Source: Nocardia brasiliensis NBRC 14402 (GTDB lineage: Bacteria; Actinomycetota; Actinomycetes; Mycobacteriales; Mycobacteriaceae). From it: a stretch of DNA of 64,000 nt. Position 1 is the stretch's first letter; each line of letters begins with the position of its first letter. The stretch covers positions 186,001 to 250,000 of the forward strand of contig NZ_BAFT02000038.1 in NCBI RefSeq assembly GCF_000308475.2, given 5' to 3'. Position numbers and translations under genes: made by a program. This document shows, one piece after another, positions 28,336 to 36,369 of this stretch. Below the pieces are notes generated by a model. It made no database searches, was not told the origin of the DNA, and saw only the letters and a program-made list of their open reading frames with translations.

Positions 28336-28857
28336 GTGGCGTACTGTTTCGAGCTGGTAATCAACTTCGGCGACAACATGGACGCGGCGCGTTCAGCCCT
28401 ACTCACCTGCGCCACCAGTCAGACCGACCTGCTTACTGCGGGCGATCAGCGAATACCGATCCACGGGCCGATACTGCGCTCCGACGGTCCATACCTCGAA
28501 TTGTCGCTGCTGCCGGTGGGTGTCGGGTACGGCGTCGCACTGGACGGTTCGCTCCCCGGATTCACGCTCACCGCAGCGGAGCTGACCGAACTCGGCCACG
28601 GAATATACGAGCTACTCACCACTTTCGATGGATACGTGGCCGCACGGGTCGGCTGGGATCCTGAAGACACAGTCGACCCTGTCGAACTCAGAAACGATTG
28701 GCTGGACGAATTACGCGACGGAGCGATCAGCGGTCTCGTGCTCTGCGACGCCCTCCACGCCGAACTGGGCCTTGGTGACGATTACGCCGTCTTCCAACCC
28801 GGATACAGGTGGATCCCTTACCACGGTGAAGTTCCCGACACGTTGACGGCCGACTGA
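28336..28857 (+). CDS. hypothetical protein, 173 residues
   Basis: The GTG at 28336 (VAYCFELVINFGDNMDAARS) is preceded by GGAG; a GTG two codons earlier is also possible. The product is acidic and soluble, with HGPILRSDGPYLELSLLP, DGYVAARVGWDPEDTVDPVELRND and a final FQPGYRWIPYHGEVP. Codon use is less GC-rich than neighbouring genes (ATA and GAA codons are frequent), hinting at acquisition. Size, acidity and context resemble polymorphic-toxin immunity proteins, but no toxin is adjacent, so this is speculation. Confidence 0.65.
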   Translation: MAYCFELVINFGDNMDAARSALLTCATSQTDLLTAGDQRIPIHGPILRSDGPYLELSLLPVGVGYGVALDGSLPGFTLTAAELTELGHGIYELLTTFDGYVAARVGWDPEDTVDPVELRNDWLDELRDGAISGLVLCDALHAELGLGDDYAVFQPGYRWIPYHGEVPDTLTAD

Positions 28858-28877
28858 CCTGGAACACAGTCCCCACC

Positions 28878-29159
28878 TGCGCCACGATGGCGCACTTGCC
28901 ATCCGGCGGAGCCGCACTCGGCGCTCAGACCGCGAGCACCCGGCGCACATGGCATCTAGCGGAGCGCCAGGCGACATGCACCCTGCTCGATGTCCGGACA
29001 GATGACCGAGGACCTCCGATGCACTGGAGTCGACGAGGTTGCAGACGTCACCGGTGCTCGAAACAGGTTATGCGACACACTGGACGCCGAGGCAGCGTCG
29101 CTCGCCGAGTTCCGCGCTCGCACCGAGATCATGTGGCGCACTTGGCATTCGGTGGTGGA
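28878..29159. repeat. GGCGCACTTGGCAT-type repeats downstream of the first esterase
   Basis: Three related 22-25 bp segments at 28889-28910, 28942-28963 and 29135-29159 share GGCGCAC-TGGCAT-CGG-GGA. The last lies within the esterase 3' end, encoding NAKCAT. A TGCGCCA-cga-TGGCGCA palindrome (28878-28894) overlaps the first and may serve as a terminator between convergent genes. Apart from these, 28858-29128 holds nothing recognisable. Confidence 0.5.
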
Positions 29160-30112
29160 GCGGGGGCGGTGACCATGTTGTGGGCGACGTCGATGAGGTA
29201 GTCGCGGTCGGGGCCGTCGGACGGTTCGGTGCCGAGGAGGAGGCGTTCTACTACGCAGCCGCCCTCGAAGAAGGCGGGGCCGACGCTGTGGTCGCCGGGG
29301 ACCACGGTGCCGTTCAGGTCGCGGCCGGTGACGACGGTGTACATCGAGACGGGTTTGCCTGCGGCGAGCAGTCCGGCGCGCATTTCCAGGGAGGTCGGGT
29401 AGGGCACCACATCATCGGCGGTGCCGTGGATCAGGAAGGTGCGGCGCACGTCCAACCGGCCGGCCAGCAGCGCGGGGGAACGCTCGATGTAGGCCTGCGG
29501 GCAGGCGAGCGGTGTGCAACCGCCCGCATCGCGTTCGATTTGCCCGGGCAGCGCGGGGTCGACCTTGCCCGCGGCCAGCCACATCGTGAAATCGTCTGCG
29601 GGACCGTAATTGTCGACCCAGTAGTCGAACAGTCCGCGCGGCCCGTGCATCGCCGCGAGGCCGCTCATGATGCCGCCCTGACTCCAGCCCCACAGTACGG
29701 TGCGCTCGATGGTCGGATGCTCGCCGCGATACCACTGCGTCGCCGCCACGATATCGCGCTGTCCCGCCCACAGATTCCATTCGCCGGTCCGCCACACGCT
29801 GTCCGCCGACCGCAGATCCATCGACAGCACCGGCGCCCCGGTCCGTCGCGAAATCGACATCAGATACCCGGCATAGTCAGCCGATGACCCGTCGTGACCA
29901 TGCACCGCGACAACAAGTTTCGCCGGCGCCGCCACCCCACACCCCGACGGCTCGTACACCCGCCCCGTCGCCTCCTCCCCATCCACGGTCAACGTCACCG
30001 CCCGCACCCCCACCTGCGCCACGCACTCCGGCTCCGCCACCCCCACCGGCGCACCCACCACCAACGCACCCCCCAGCACACCCACCGCCACCAGTACTTT
30101 CCCGCGCCTCAT
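29129..30112 (-). CDS. secreted alpha/beta-hydrolase esterase (paralog of 36370-37365)
   Basis: The ATG at 30112 opens a Sec signal (MRRGKVLVAVGVLGGALVVG), giving a 327-residue secreted protein. It has an alpha/beta-hydrolase core: VVAVHGHDGSSADYAG, SMDLRSADSVWRTGEWNLWAG, nucleophile elbow LWGWSQGG, LFDYWVDNYGP, and FLIHGTADDVVP with the acid residue. Paired Cys (GCTPLACPQAY, GGCVVE) suggest disulfides. The C-terminus is a proline-rich APAPPPNAKCAT. A homolog lies 6 kb away. The substrate may be a short ester or peptide; sequence cannot say. Confidence 0.85.
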   Translation of the reverse strand: MRRGKVLVAVGVLGGALVVGAPVGVAEPECVAQVGVRAVTLTVDGEEATGRVYEPSGCGVAAPAKLVVAVHGHDGSSADYAGYLMSISRRTGAPVLSMDLRSADSVWRTGEWNLWAGQRDIVAATQWYRGEHPTIERTVLWGWSQGGIMSGLAAMHGPRGLFDYWVDNYGPADDFTMWLAAGKVDPALPGQIERDAGGCTPLACPQAYIERSPALLAGRLDVRRTFLIHGTADDVVPYPTSLEMRAGLLAAGKPVSMYTVVTGRDLNGTVVPGDHSVGPAFFEGGCVVERLLLGTEPSDGPDRDYLIDVAHNMVTAPAPPPNAKCAT

Positions 30113-30396
30113 CCTCGAATGATGGCACGGCGCCCTCCCGCCCCTGCCCGCCGACACGTGGCGCAGCCTTTCTGCTCCGCAACACGTTTGCCCACGTCCA
30201 ACGCACGGTTCGCTGCTCAGTGATGCGAGCCCCGGGGTCCGGCACATCGTCGGTCCGGGGCGTCATCGGCCGAAACACCGCTGGCCCGAGGCACTGTCGG
30301 TTCACGACAGCACCGACTCGAAGCATCAGCCAGGCCCGGACATCGACGGCCGAGGCCCGTTGATCCGAGGCATCGTTGATCCGAGTCGTTGCGTCT

Positions 30397-30990
30397 GGGC
30401 CTGTTGGCTGGCTTCCGAAGTTTGCCAGCTCAGTTCGGCGTGCCTGCCGCCGGCGTTACATGGATGGTGCTGAGCACGTCGTATGCCGTACCCGGCTGTA
30501 GGCGCACGTCAGGTGCGCGGTGTCGCTTACCTGAGTGGTCGTCTGGCTGTGGCGCCGTTCTCGAGCGCTTCTTTTCGGGGCGGGTGAATGGTATGCGGGC
30601 GCTTTGGGATCTGCACCAGTTCTCGGGATTTGGAACGGTTTTGGGCCAACTGGGGTTTCTGACGTGATCGCCTGCGCGCGCCGGTGCGGCCAGGTGCTTC
30701 ACAGAGCTTCCATACGCTTCGCAGCAGCTACAACCCCTGTGAACCGTATCGAAACTCTGTGAACCCCCACCTATCTGTCGCTTGGTCCACACAACCCGAC
30801 CATCCTCCCTTTCCCAAGCCGCTCGAGACGCAACCACAGCCAGATGACCACGCCGGAACAAGCCAACGCGCACCTGACGTGCGCCGACAGCCGGGTACGG
30901 CACACGACGCGCTCAGCACTATCCATGTAACTCCGGCGGCAGGTCCACAAGACTGAGCAAGTCAACCTTCGGAAGCCGGCCAACAAGCCC
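30397..30990. repeat. 0.6-kb noncoding inverted repeat with ~171-bp arms
   Basis: Arms 30397-30567 and 30820-30990 are inverted copies, roughly 75-80% identical by eye, sharing GCCGCCGG-GTTACATGGAT, GCCGTACCCGGCTGT, GGCGCACGTCAGGTGCGCG and TCTGGCTGTGG. Inside, near-inverted segments around 30702-30727 and 30737-30764 (TTCACAGAG/CTCTGTGAA) form a second level. No arm encodes a recognisable domain. The remaining parts of the 30113-31232 gap contain a TTGATCCGAG direct repeat near 30361-30390 and nothing else I can identify. Confidence 0.75.
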
Positions 30991-31232
30991 AAACACAAGA
31001 AACACCAACAAAACTCAGCCCGCACCACCTACCATCCGCCGCCCGGTAGTCCGCCTCCTGCACGGCTTCCAGCGCGAGGCAAGCCGCTGGCGAAGCACAC
31101 CGATGACAACGGCGCGCCGCTGAACAGAAAGAGCCGCAGCATCCGACCCGGACTGGCCGAGACCCCTCGGTCCGCGCACCGGTCTCGAGTAGCGAAGTGT
31201 CGGGATACAGCCGGACTACCAGGGTCGAGACG

Positions 31233-31846
31233 ATGGGCAACCGTTTCAGCGCGAATGCGTCGGGCCTCGACGTCTACATGAGCAACGGGGCCACCGATGT
31301 GTTCTGCGATGTGATCGCCTTGGCTGGTTCGGCGGTGGCGCGCACGGTATGGCAACAGCATTTGGTGCTGCACTTCTGCGACTCGGCCCGTTACGCCCGC
31401 GGTTTCGCAGGATTCGATCTGGCCGAGTTGCCGTGGACACAGGATCACCCTTTCATGCCAGCCCGACGATCGACTCCGACTTCGGTGACTGGACCATCGC
31501 GCCGAAGCCGTATCTGCTCGATAGGTGTATCCGGCACAAGACCTTTCAGGGCGAGTTCGGATGCCGCTTGTGCGAGATCGCGATACAGCCCGCCGATGCG
31601 CCCCTCGTCTGGGAGGTGACCAGTACCTACACCACGGACGGAACGATCAACGGCGAGACCGTCGATCGTGAAATATGGCAAATTCCCGACGAATTGGTCC
31701 CCCGTGTCCTTGCCGTCGCGGGCGATCCGGAACCACCTGCAGTGGGGGTGCGGATCAAACCATCTGACCTGGAGCCGGTGTCCGTGATCATCGGCAGGCG
31801 GCTCGATCCCCACGCCCGCCATCGGCTGAGCAAAGCCGTGGCCTGA
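31233..31846 (+). pseudogene. hypothetical gene split by a frameshift
   Basis: One frame reads MGNRFSANASGLDVYMSNG through DLAELPWTQDHPF to about 31460. Coding character then moves to the -1 frame, HASPTIDSDFGDWTIAPKPY through GRRLDPHARHRLSKAVA, ending at 31846. The join is near CACCCTTTCATGCC, where one missing base would explain the shift. The combined product would be about 204 residues. It has a Cys pair in FGCRLCEIA and begins with a DNA/nucleotide-unrelated acidic fold I do not recognise. A sequencing error is the alternative to a true pseudogene. Confidence 0.55.
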
Positions 31847-31873
31847 ACGGGGCGAGCCAAGACAATCAGCGCA

Positions 31874-32686
31874 CTATGACGCCGCGACCACGGCCCCGGA
31901 AGACCGCGCCGAGATCATTCCGCTCAGCAGGACGGCAGTTCGGCGGGTGGTGAAACGGGGCAGTTGCGCCACGAGCGCGTTCAGGCGGCCCGACTGGATG
32001 CTCGGTCGCCGGCCGCGGTCGAGGGCGTGTATCGCTGTCGCGACGACTTGTTCGGGTGTCTGGTAGGTGCCCCGGTGTTCCCCGCTGCGCAGGTCGTCGA
32101 AGAACTCGGTGCGGGTCAGGCCCGGGGCGAGTGACAGCACCCGCAGGCCGGTGCCGCGCGACTCGTACCACAGCGCCTCGGTGAAGCTGAGGACGAAGGC
32201 TTTGCAGGCGGCGTAGACCGCCATCGCGGGCATCGGCGTGTAGGCCGTCATGCTCGCGACGTTCACGAGAACACCCCGGCCGGAGGCGCGGAGCGGTTCG
32301 ATGAACGCGCGGGTGAGGTCGACGAGGTTGGCGACGTCGACGTTGATTTCGTCCGTGAGGCGGTCCGGGTCCTCTTCGTGGAAGGCGCCGTCGGTGCCGA
32401 AACCGGCGCTGTTCACCAGGCCGTCGACGGCGATGTTCCGTCGGGCCAGGTCGGCGGCCAACCGCCGGCCCGCGCCCGGCTCGCTCAGGTCGAGGGCGAC
32501 CGCAGTGGCGCGCACGCCGTGCTGCGTCCGCAGTTCTGCGGCGAGTACCTCCAGGCGGTCCTGCCGCCGCGCGACGAGGACGACGTCGGAGCCGCGGCGG
32601 GCGAGTTCGCGGGCGAAAGCAGCACCGATGCCGGAACTGGCGCCGGTGACGATCGTGGTCTGGCCGGGAAAGTTGATCGGAGTCAT
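31874..32686 (-). CDS. short-chain dehydrogenase/reductase
   Basis: The 270-residue oxidoreductase has the NAD(P) loop TIVTGASSGIGAAFARELA, the RRQDRL segment after strand 2 (NADP preference likely), VNSAGFGTDG (NAG), and a catalytic NVASMTAYTPMPAMAVYAACKAF with Ser, Tyr and Lys. The SLAPGLTRTEFF loop and an Arg-rich C-terminus follow. The ATG at 32686 (MTPINFPGQTT) lies 6 nt after TATGGT (32693-32698), a leaderless arrangement. It is divergent from a TetR gene with a shared palindrome, so that regulator probably represses it. Confidence 0.92.
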   Translation of the reverse strand: MTPINFPGQTTIVTGASSGIGAAFARELARRGSDVVLVARRQDRLEVLAAELRTQHGVRATAVALDLSEPGAGRRLAADLARRNIAVDGLVNSAGFGTDGAFHEEDPDRLTDEINVDVANLVDLTRAFIEPLRASGRGVLVNVASMTAYTPMPAMAVYAACKAFVLSFTEALWYESRGTGLRVLSLAPGLTRTEFFDDLRSGEHRGTYQTPEQVVATAIHALDRGRRPSIQSGRLNALVAQLPRFTTRRTAVLLSGMISARSSGAVVAAS

Positions 32687-32692
32687 AGCTGC

Positions 32693-32698
32693 ACCATA
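32693..32698 (-). promoter_or_regulatory. -10 element, probable leaderless start of the SDR gene
   Basis: TATGGT on the minus strand, six bases before the SDR ATG. Confidence 0.45.
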
Positions 32699-32706
32699 TG
32701 CACTAT

Positions 32707-32721
32707 TTGCACCCAGTGCAA
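32707..32721. promoter_or_regulatory. candidate TetR operator between SDR and TetR genes
   Basis: TTGCAC-cca-GTGCAA, with further TGCACT/GTGCAT copies on both sides. It lies between the divergent -10 elements and could block both promoters. Confidence 0.6.
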
Positions 32722-32745
32722 TATATCGCACTCGATGAAGATAAG

Positions 32746-32751
32746 TAGACT
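32746..32751 (+). promoter_or_regulatory. -10 element, probable leaderless start of the TetR gene
   Basis: TAGACT, six bases before the ATG at 32758, no Shine-Dalgarno. Confidence 0.5.
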
Positions 32752-32757
32752 CAGTGC

Positions 32758-33345
32758 ATGGTCGACTCCCCTACGCTCCGCGAACGCGCGCGCCGCGCGG
32801 CTCGAGCGGAAATCACCGCCACAGCGGTACGGCTCTTCGCGGAGAACGGCTTCGAGGCGACGACGATCGACCAGATCACCACCGCGGTCGGTATCTCCCG
32901 CCGGTCCTTCTTCCACTACTTCGGCAGCAAGGAGGACGTCGTCCTGGGCGACACCGACGCGCTGGGCGAGTCGGTGCGAGCGGCGCTGGCAGCCCGTCCG
33001 GACGACGAGTCGGCCTGGACGGCTATCAGAAAAGCCTTCCTGGTACTCCAGCAGCCGGCGGGCAGCCAGGAGGAGCAGCTCACCCTCGCCCGCATCCACC
33101 ACGAGGCGCCCTCCTTGCGCGCCCGACACCTGGAGAAGCAGCTGCGCTGGCAGGAACTACTCGCCCCCGAGGTGCAGCGCCGCCTCGGCCTGCCTGCCTC
33201 CCCGGCCCCCGACCCCCGGGCACTCGCGTTCGTCGCCGCCGCGCTGGCCTGCCTCGACGCCGTCGTCGACGCGTGGTATCGCTCCGGCGGGGCCGACGAC
33301 CCCGAACGCCTCTTCGAGGATGCGGTCGCCACCATCCGCCGCTAG
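32758..33345 (+). CDS. TetR family transcriptional regulator
   Basis: The 195-residue protein begins with a TetR HTH: RAARAEITATAVRLFAENGF, ATTIDQITTAVGISRRSFFHYFGSKEDVVLGD. A helical ligand domain follows with FLVLQQPAGSQEEQLTLARI and ALACLDAVVDAWYRSGG. It is divergent from the SDR gene, 71 nt between starts, with TTGCAC-N3-GTGCAA in between; control of the SDR and of itself is the simple reading. The likely mRNA is leaderless (TAGACT, 6 nt). Confidence 0.92.
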   Translation: MVDSPTLRERARRAARAEITATAVRLFAENGFEATTIDQITTAVGISRRSFFHYFGSKEDVVLGDTDALGESVRAALAARPDDESAWTAIRKAFLVLQQPAGSQEEQLTLARIHHEAPSLRARHLEKQLRWQELLAPEVQRRLGLPASPAPDPRALAFVAAALACLDAVVDAWYRSGGADDPERLFEDAVATIRR

Positions 33346-33421
33346 ATCGGCCCGCTCGCAACAACATTCACACTTTGCGAAGGCGGACACCGGCTTTGCC
33401 CGACGAAGCTCGGCCTGCCCC

Positions 33422-34627
33422 TCACACCGTCGCGACCTCCCCCGCTCGTAGAGCGACGAACACTCCGCCCGTGATCGCCGCGGCGCTCACGACGATGGCG
33501 AAGGCAGTTGTTCCGGCGGTCAAACCGATTGCGTCACTGAGGTATCCGGTGACAAGGGGGAGAACGGCCGCCGGGAGATAACCGCCGACGTTCTGGGCGG
33601 CGTTCGCTTCGGCGAGACGGCCCGCGGGGACGCAGGCGCTGATTGCGGTAAGGCCGCCGAATTGTCCGAGCCCCTGGCCCGATCCGGCCAGCACCGCCGT
33701 TGCGGCGAACAACGGCAGCGACGACAGCACTACCGCGAGAACCAGGCACAGCATGCTCGCGGTGGTGGCCAGTGCGCCGCCGAGCAGCATCGTGCGCACC
33801 CGCAATCGCCGGGCGGCAAGCTGAATACCGGTGGCGCCCAGGAACATCGCGAAGGCCAGGCCGCCCGCAACCACTCCGTTCGCCGCACCGAGCAGGTCGG
33901 CGAGCAGGGACGGACCCAGCGACAGCACGAACGAGGTCGCGGTGATGCCGGGCGCGAACACGGCGATGCCGAGCAGCACCGCGATCCGACCGTCCCGGGG
34001 CACGGCTGGAATCCGGATCCACGGTCCGCGCGCACCCGATCCCGGCGCCACTGCCAGCCGCACGACCACCACGAAAGCTGAAGCCAGCAGTGCGATCTCG
34101 ACCACGAACACCGTCACCGTCGGACCGGGCACGGTCTCCGAGAGCACCCCGGCGAGCAACGGCCCCGAGCCGGCCCCGAGCACCATGGCCGTCGAAGCGG
34201 CCAGCGCCGCAAGTCGTTTCCCGGCGGGCCCGGCCACATCGGTGACCGCGGCCATGCCCGCCGACACGGCCGCCCCGACCGCGACGCCGGTCAGCAACCG
34301 GGCGACGGCGAGCCCCGCGACCGAACCCGCCGTCGCGAAGAGCACACAGGCGACCACGGCCAGCGCGATCGCGGGCAGCAGTACCGGCTTTCGCCCGAGC
34401 CGATCGGACACCACGCCGGCGACGAGCAGCGCACCCAGCAATCCGACGATGTAGCAGGCGAAGATCGCCGTCAACGTGCCCGCGGAGAAGCCGAGGTCGC
34501 GCTGCCACCGCACATACAGCGGCGTCGCGGCGTTCGACAGGACGAAGACCGCCAGCACCGGCCACGCCGCCGACCACACGAGCCCGGCCCGGGGCGCAAC
34601 CTCCCGTTCCGCAACGACTGTCCCCAT
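33422..34627 (-). CDS. MFS family transporter
   Basis: The 401-residue, twelve-helix exporter shows the MFS motif A loop VVSDRLGRKPVLLPAIAL between helices 2 and 3, RLLTGVAVGAAVSAGMAAVTDVAG (helix 4-5) and GAGSGPLLAGVLSETVPGP (antiporter motif C). A second half starts near IPAVPRDGRIAVLLG. The ATG at 34627 is preceded by GGAGG. It is divergent from an ArsR-like regulator with two palindromes between them, so inducible export of a small molecule is likely. The substrate is unknown. Confidence 0.9.
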   Translation of the reverse strand: MGTVVAEREVAPRAGLVWSAAWPVLAVFVLSNAATPLYVRWQRDLGFSAGTLTAIFACYIVGLLGALLVAGVVSDRLGRKPVLLPAIALAVVACVLFATAGSVAGLAVARLLTGVAVGAAVSAGMAAVTDVAGPAGKRLAALAASTAMVLGAGSGPLLAGVLSETVPGPTVTVFVVEIALLASAFVVVVRLAVAPGSGARGPWIRIPAVPRDGRIAVLLGIAVFAPGITATSFVLSLGPSLLADLLGAANGVVAGGLAFAMFLGATGIQLAARRLRVRTMLLGGALATTASMLCLVLAVVLSSLPLFAATAVLAGSGQGLGQFGGLTAISACVPAGRLAEANAAQNVGGYLPAAVLPLVTGYLSDAIGLTAGTTAFAIVVSAAAITGGVFVALRAGEVATV

Positions 34628-34641
34628 CTCGACCTCCACTA

Positions 34642-34679
34642 GTTCGACTTTTCTCGTACTGATACGACGGAAGTCGAAC
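34642..34679. promoter_or_regulatory. candidate ArsR operator, proximal to MFS gene
   Basis: Outer arms GTTCGACTT/AAGTCGAAC and inner arms TCGTA/TACGA (34654-34658, 34663-34667) make a nested palindrome just upstream of the MFS start. Confidence 0.6.
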
Positions 34680-34687
34680 CTAGCATC

Positions 34688-34709
34688 TAGTACGATAAAA
34701 TACGTACTA
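34688..34709. promoter_or_regulatory. candidate ArsR operator, proximal to regulator gene
   Basis: TAGTACG-N8-CGTACTA, AT-rich centre, 27 nt before the ArsR-like gene. The CGTACT core is shared with the neighbouring palindrome. Confidence 0.6.
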
Positions 34710-34736
34710 AGCATCACGACCCCAGGAGAAGCGCCC

Positions 34737-35072
34737 ATGGCCACTGAGACGGCGGAGACCAGGCTGCCCGAGCCGGACCGCGCGGACCTGCGGCTGGACC
34801 AGGTCCTCGCGGCGCTCAGCGATCCGTTGCGGCTCACCATGATCCAGAAGCTGCTGCGCGAATCCCCCGACACCGACCGTTCCTGCGGCTGGTTCGGTAT
34901 CGATCGGCCGAAATCCACGCTCACCCACCACTTCCGGGTGTTGCGGGAGGCGGGGGTGACCCGGCAGCAGCAGTACGGCCTGGAACGGCGCAGCAAGGTA
35001 CGCATCGCGGATCTCGACGCCCGCTTCCCCGGCCTGCTCGATCTGGTCCGCGCCTGGACACCCGCGGACTGA
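34737..35072 (+). CDS. ArsR-type winged-helix regulator
   Basis: The 111-residue protein shows RLDQVLAALSDPLRLTMIQKL, the recognition helix DRPKSTLTHHFRVLREAGV and the wing TRQQQYGLERRSKVRIADLD. The metal-binding Cys motif of classical ArsR/SmtB proteins is absent (only one Cys, in RSCGWF), so the effector is probably organic. CAGGAGAA lies 6 nt before the ATG. It is divergent from the MFS gene and likely represses it. Confidence 0.9.
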   Translation: MATETAETRLPEPDRADLRLDQVLAALSDPLRLTMIQKLLRESPDTDRSCGWFGIDRPKSTLTHHFRVLREAGVTRQQQYGLERRSKVRIADLDARFPGLLDLVRAWTPAD

Positions 35073-35081
35073 CCGCACACC

Positions 35082-35153
35082 TTGCCGCTGCGACTGTTCA
35101 TCCGCGATGCCTGCCAGGCGCTGCAGTTGAACCCGCACGACTTCGGACTCTGA
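35082..35153 (+). pseudogene. short coding-like fragment, possible gene relic
   Basis: A plus-strand stretch reads LPLRLFIRDACQALQLNPHD then FGL and a stop, with strong GC3 bias, yet it has no start region or Shine-Dalgarno. It looks like the C-terminus of a lost protein. The family is not recognised. Confidence 0.25.
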
Positions 35154-35171
35154 TCGGTCACCGGCGAACGC

Positions 35172-35177
35172 TAGGCT
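35172..35177 (+). promoter_or_regulatory. -10 element, probable leaderless start of the HTH_42 gene
   Basis: TAGGCT, seven bases before the ATG at 35185, no Shine-Dalgarno. Confidence 0.5.
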
Positions 35178-35184
35178 TTCGCCT

Positions 35185-36363
35185 ATGCGTTCGATTGATG
35201 TGGCCGAGCGACGCGCTCGGCTGGCGGTGCGGCACCGGCTCGCGACGGCGAACCGGTCCGATCAGGTCACCGAGATAGTTCGCTCGCTGGTCGCCTTGCA
35301 CGCGACCGACCCGGCGACGGTGTACCTGTCCGTCGGGGCGCGCAGCAACATGCTCACCCCCGCACACGTCGAACGGGCGCTCTACGACGACCGGACGCTG
35401 CTGCGCATGCTGGCGATGCGCCGCACCATGTTCGTCGTCCCGGTCGAGTTGCTGCCGGTGTTGCAGTCCGCGTGCGCTGATGCGCTGGCGCACAAGCAGC
35501 GTCGCACCTACGGCAAGTATCTCGAAGTCGCCGGGGTCGTCGACGGCGAGGTGTCCCCGTGGCTCGCCGAGGTCGAAGCCGAAACGCACGCCGCCCTGCT
35601 GGCCCGCGGCGCGGCCACCGGCGCACAGCTCAGCAAGGACGTGCCCCGGTTGCGCACCCAGGTGAACACCGCGCCGGAGAAGGCGTATTCGAAGCCGACC
35701 AACATCACCACCTGGGTGCTGGTGACCCTCGGCTGCGAGGGCCGCATCGTCCGCGGCCGCCCGAACGGCAGCTGGACCAGCAGTCAGTACACCTGGTCGC
35801 CGATCGAATCCTGGCTCCCCGAAGGCATTGCGGCGCTCTCGGCCGAGCAGGCGCGCACCGAGTTGCTCCGGCAGTGGTTGCGAGCGTTCGGTCCCGCGCC
35901 GCTCACCGATCTCAAGTGGTGGACCGGCTGGGGCGTCGGCGAAGTCCGCAAGGCACTCACCGCTCTCGATACCGTCGAGGTCGAACTCGACAGCGGCACC
36001 GGCCTATTGCTCGCCGACGATGTGGAACCCGTTGCGGCACCGGCACCTTGGGCCGCACTGCTGCCCGCGCTCGATCCGACACCGATGGGCTGGCAGTCCA
36101 GGCAGTGGTATCTCGGCCCGCACGCACCGTCGCTGTTCGACCGCAACGGCAATATCGGCCCGACGATCTGGTGGGACGGCCGCATCGTCGGCGGCTGGGC
36201 CCAGCGCAAGGACGGCGAAATCGTCTGGCGCCTATTGGAAGACGTCGGTGCGGACGCCAAAGCCATGATCGAAGCCGAGGCCGAGCGCACCGGCGCGTGG
36301 TTCGGCGAGGTCCGCGCCATCCCCCGCTTCAGGACCCCGCTGGAGCGGGAACTGACCGCCTAG
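35185..36363 (+). CDS. winged-helix DNA-binding domain protein (HTH_42, AlkZ-like family)
   Basis: The 392-residue protein fits the HTH_42 superfamily, which includes the DNA glycosylases AlkZ and YcaQ. Features are VTEIVRSLVALHATDPATVYLSVGAR, AMRRTMFVVPVELLP, THAALLARGAATGAQLSKDV, LRQWLRAFGPAPLTDLKWWTGW, LFDRNGNIGPTIWWDGRIVGGWAQRKDGEIVWRL. The catalytic QxQ/QxD motif of AlkZ and YcaQ is replaced by HATDP, a variant seen in uncharacterised actinobacterial members. A role in DNA alkylation repair is therefore possible but unproven. Confidence 0.8.
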   Translation: MRSIDVAERRARLAVRHRLATANRSDQVTEIVRSLVALHATDPATVYLSVGARSNMLTPAHVERALYDDRTLLRMLAMRRTMFVVPVELLPVLQSACADALAHKQRRTYGKYLEVAGVVDGEVSPWLAEVEAETHAALLARGAATGAQLSKDVPRLRTQVNTAPEKAYSKPTNITTWVLVTLGCEGRIVRGRPNGSWTSSQYTWSPIESWLPEGIAALSAEQARTELLRQWLRAFGPAPLTDLKWWTGWGVGEVRKALTALDTVEVELDSGTGLLLADDVEPVAAPAPWAALLPALDPTPMGWQSRQWYLGPHAPSLFDRNGNIGPTIWWDGRIVGGWAQRKDGEIVWRLLEDVGADAKAMIEAEAERTGAWFGEVRAIPRFRTPLERELTA

Positions 36364-36369
36364 CGCGGC

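Noticed and set aside
29884..30363. Long plus-strand proline/threonine-rich frame opposite the esterase 5' end
   Set aside because: It is antisense to the signal-peptide region and shows only compositional bias.
30389..30956. Two opposite-strand frames sharing nearly the same C-terminal peptide (…STIHVTPAAG…)
   Set aside because: The similarity is a direct result of the inverted-repeat DNA; neither frame has start signals or a domain.
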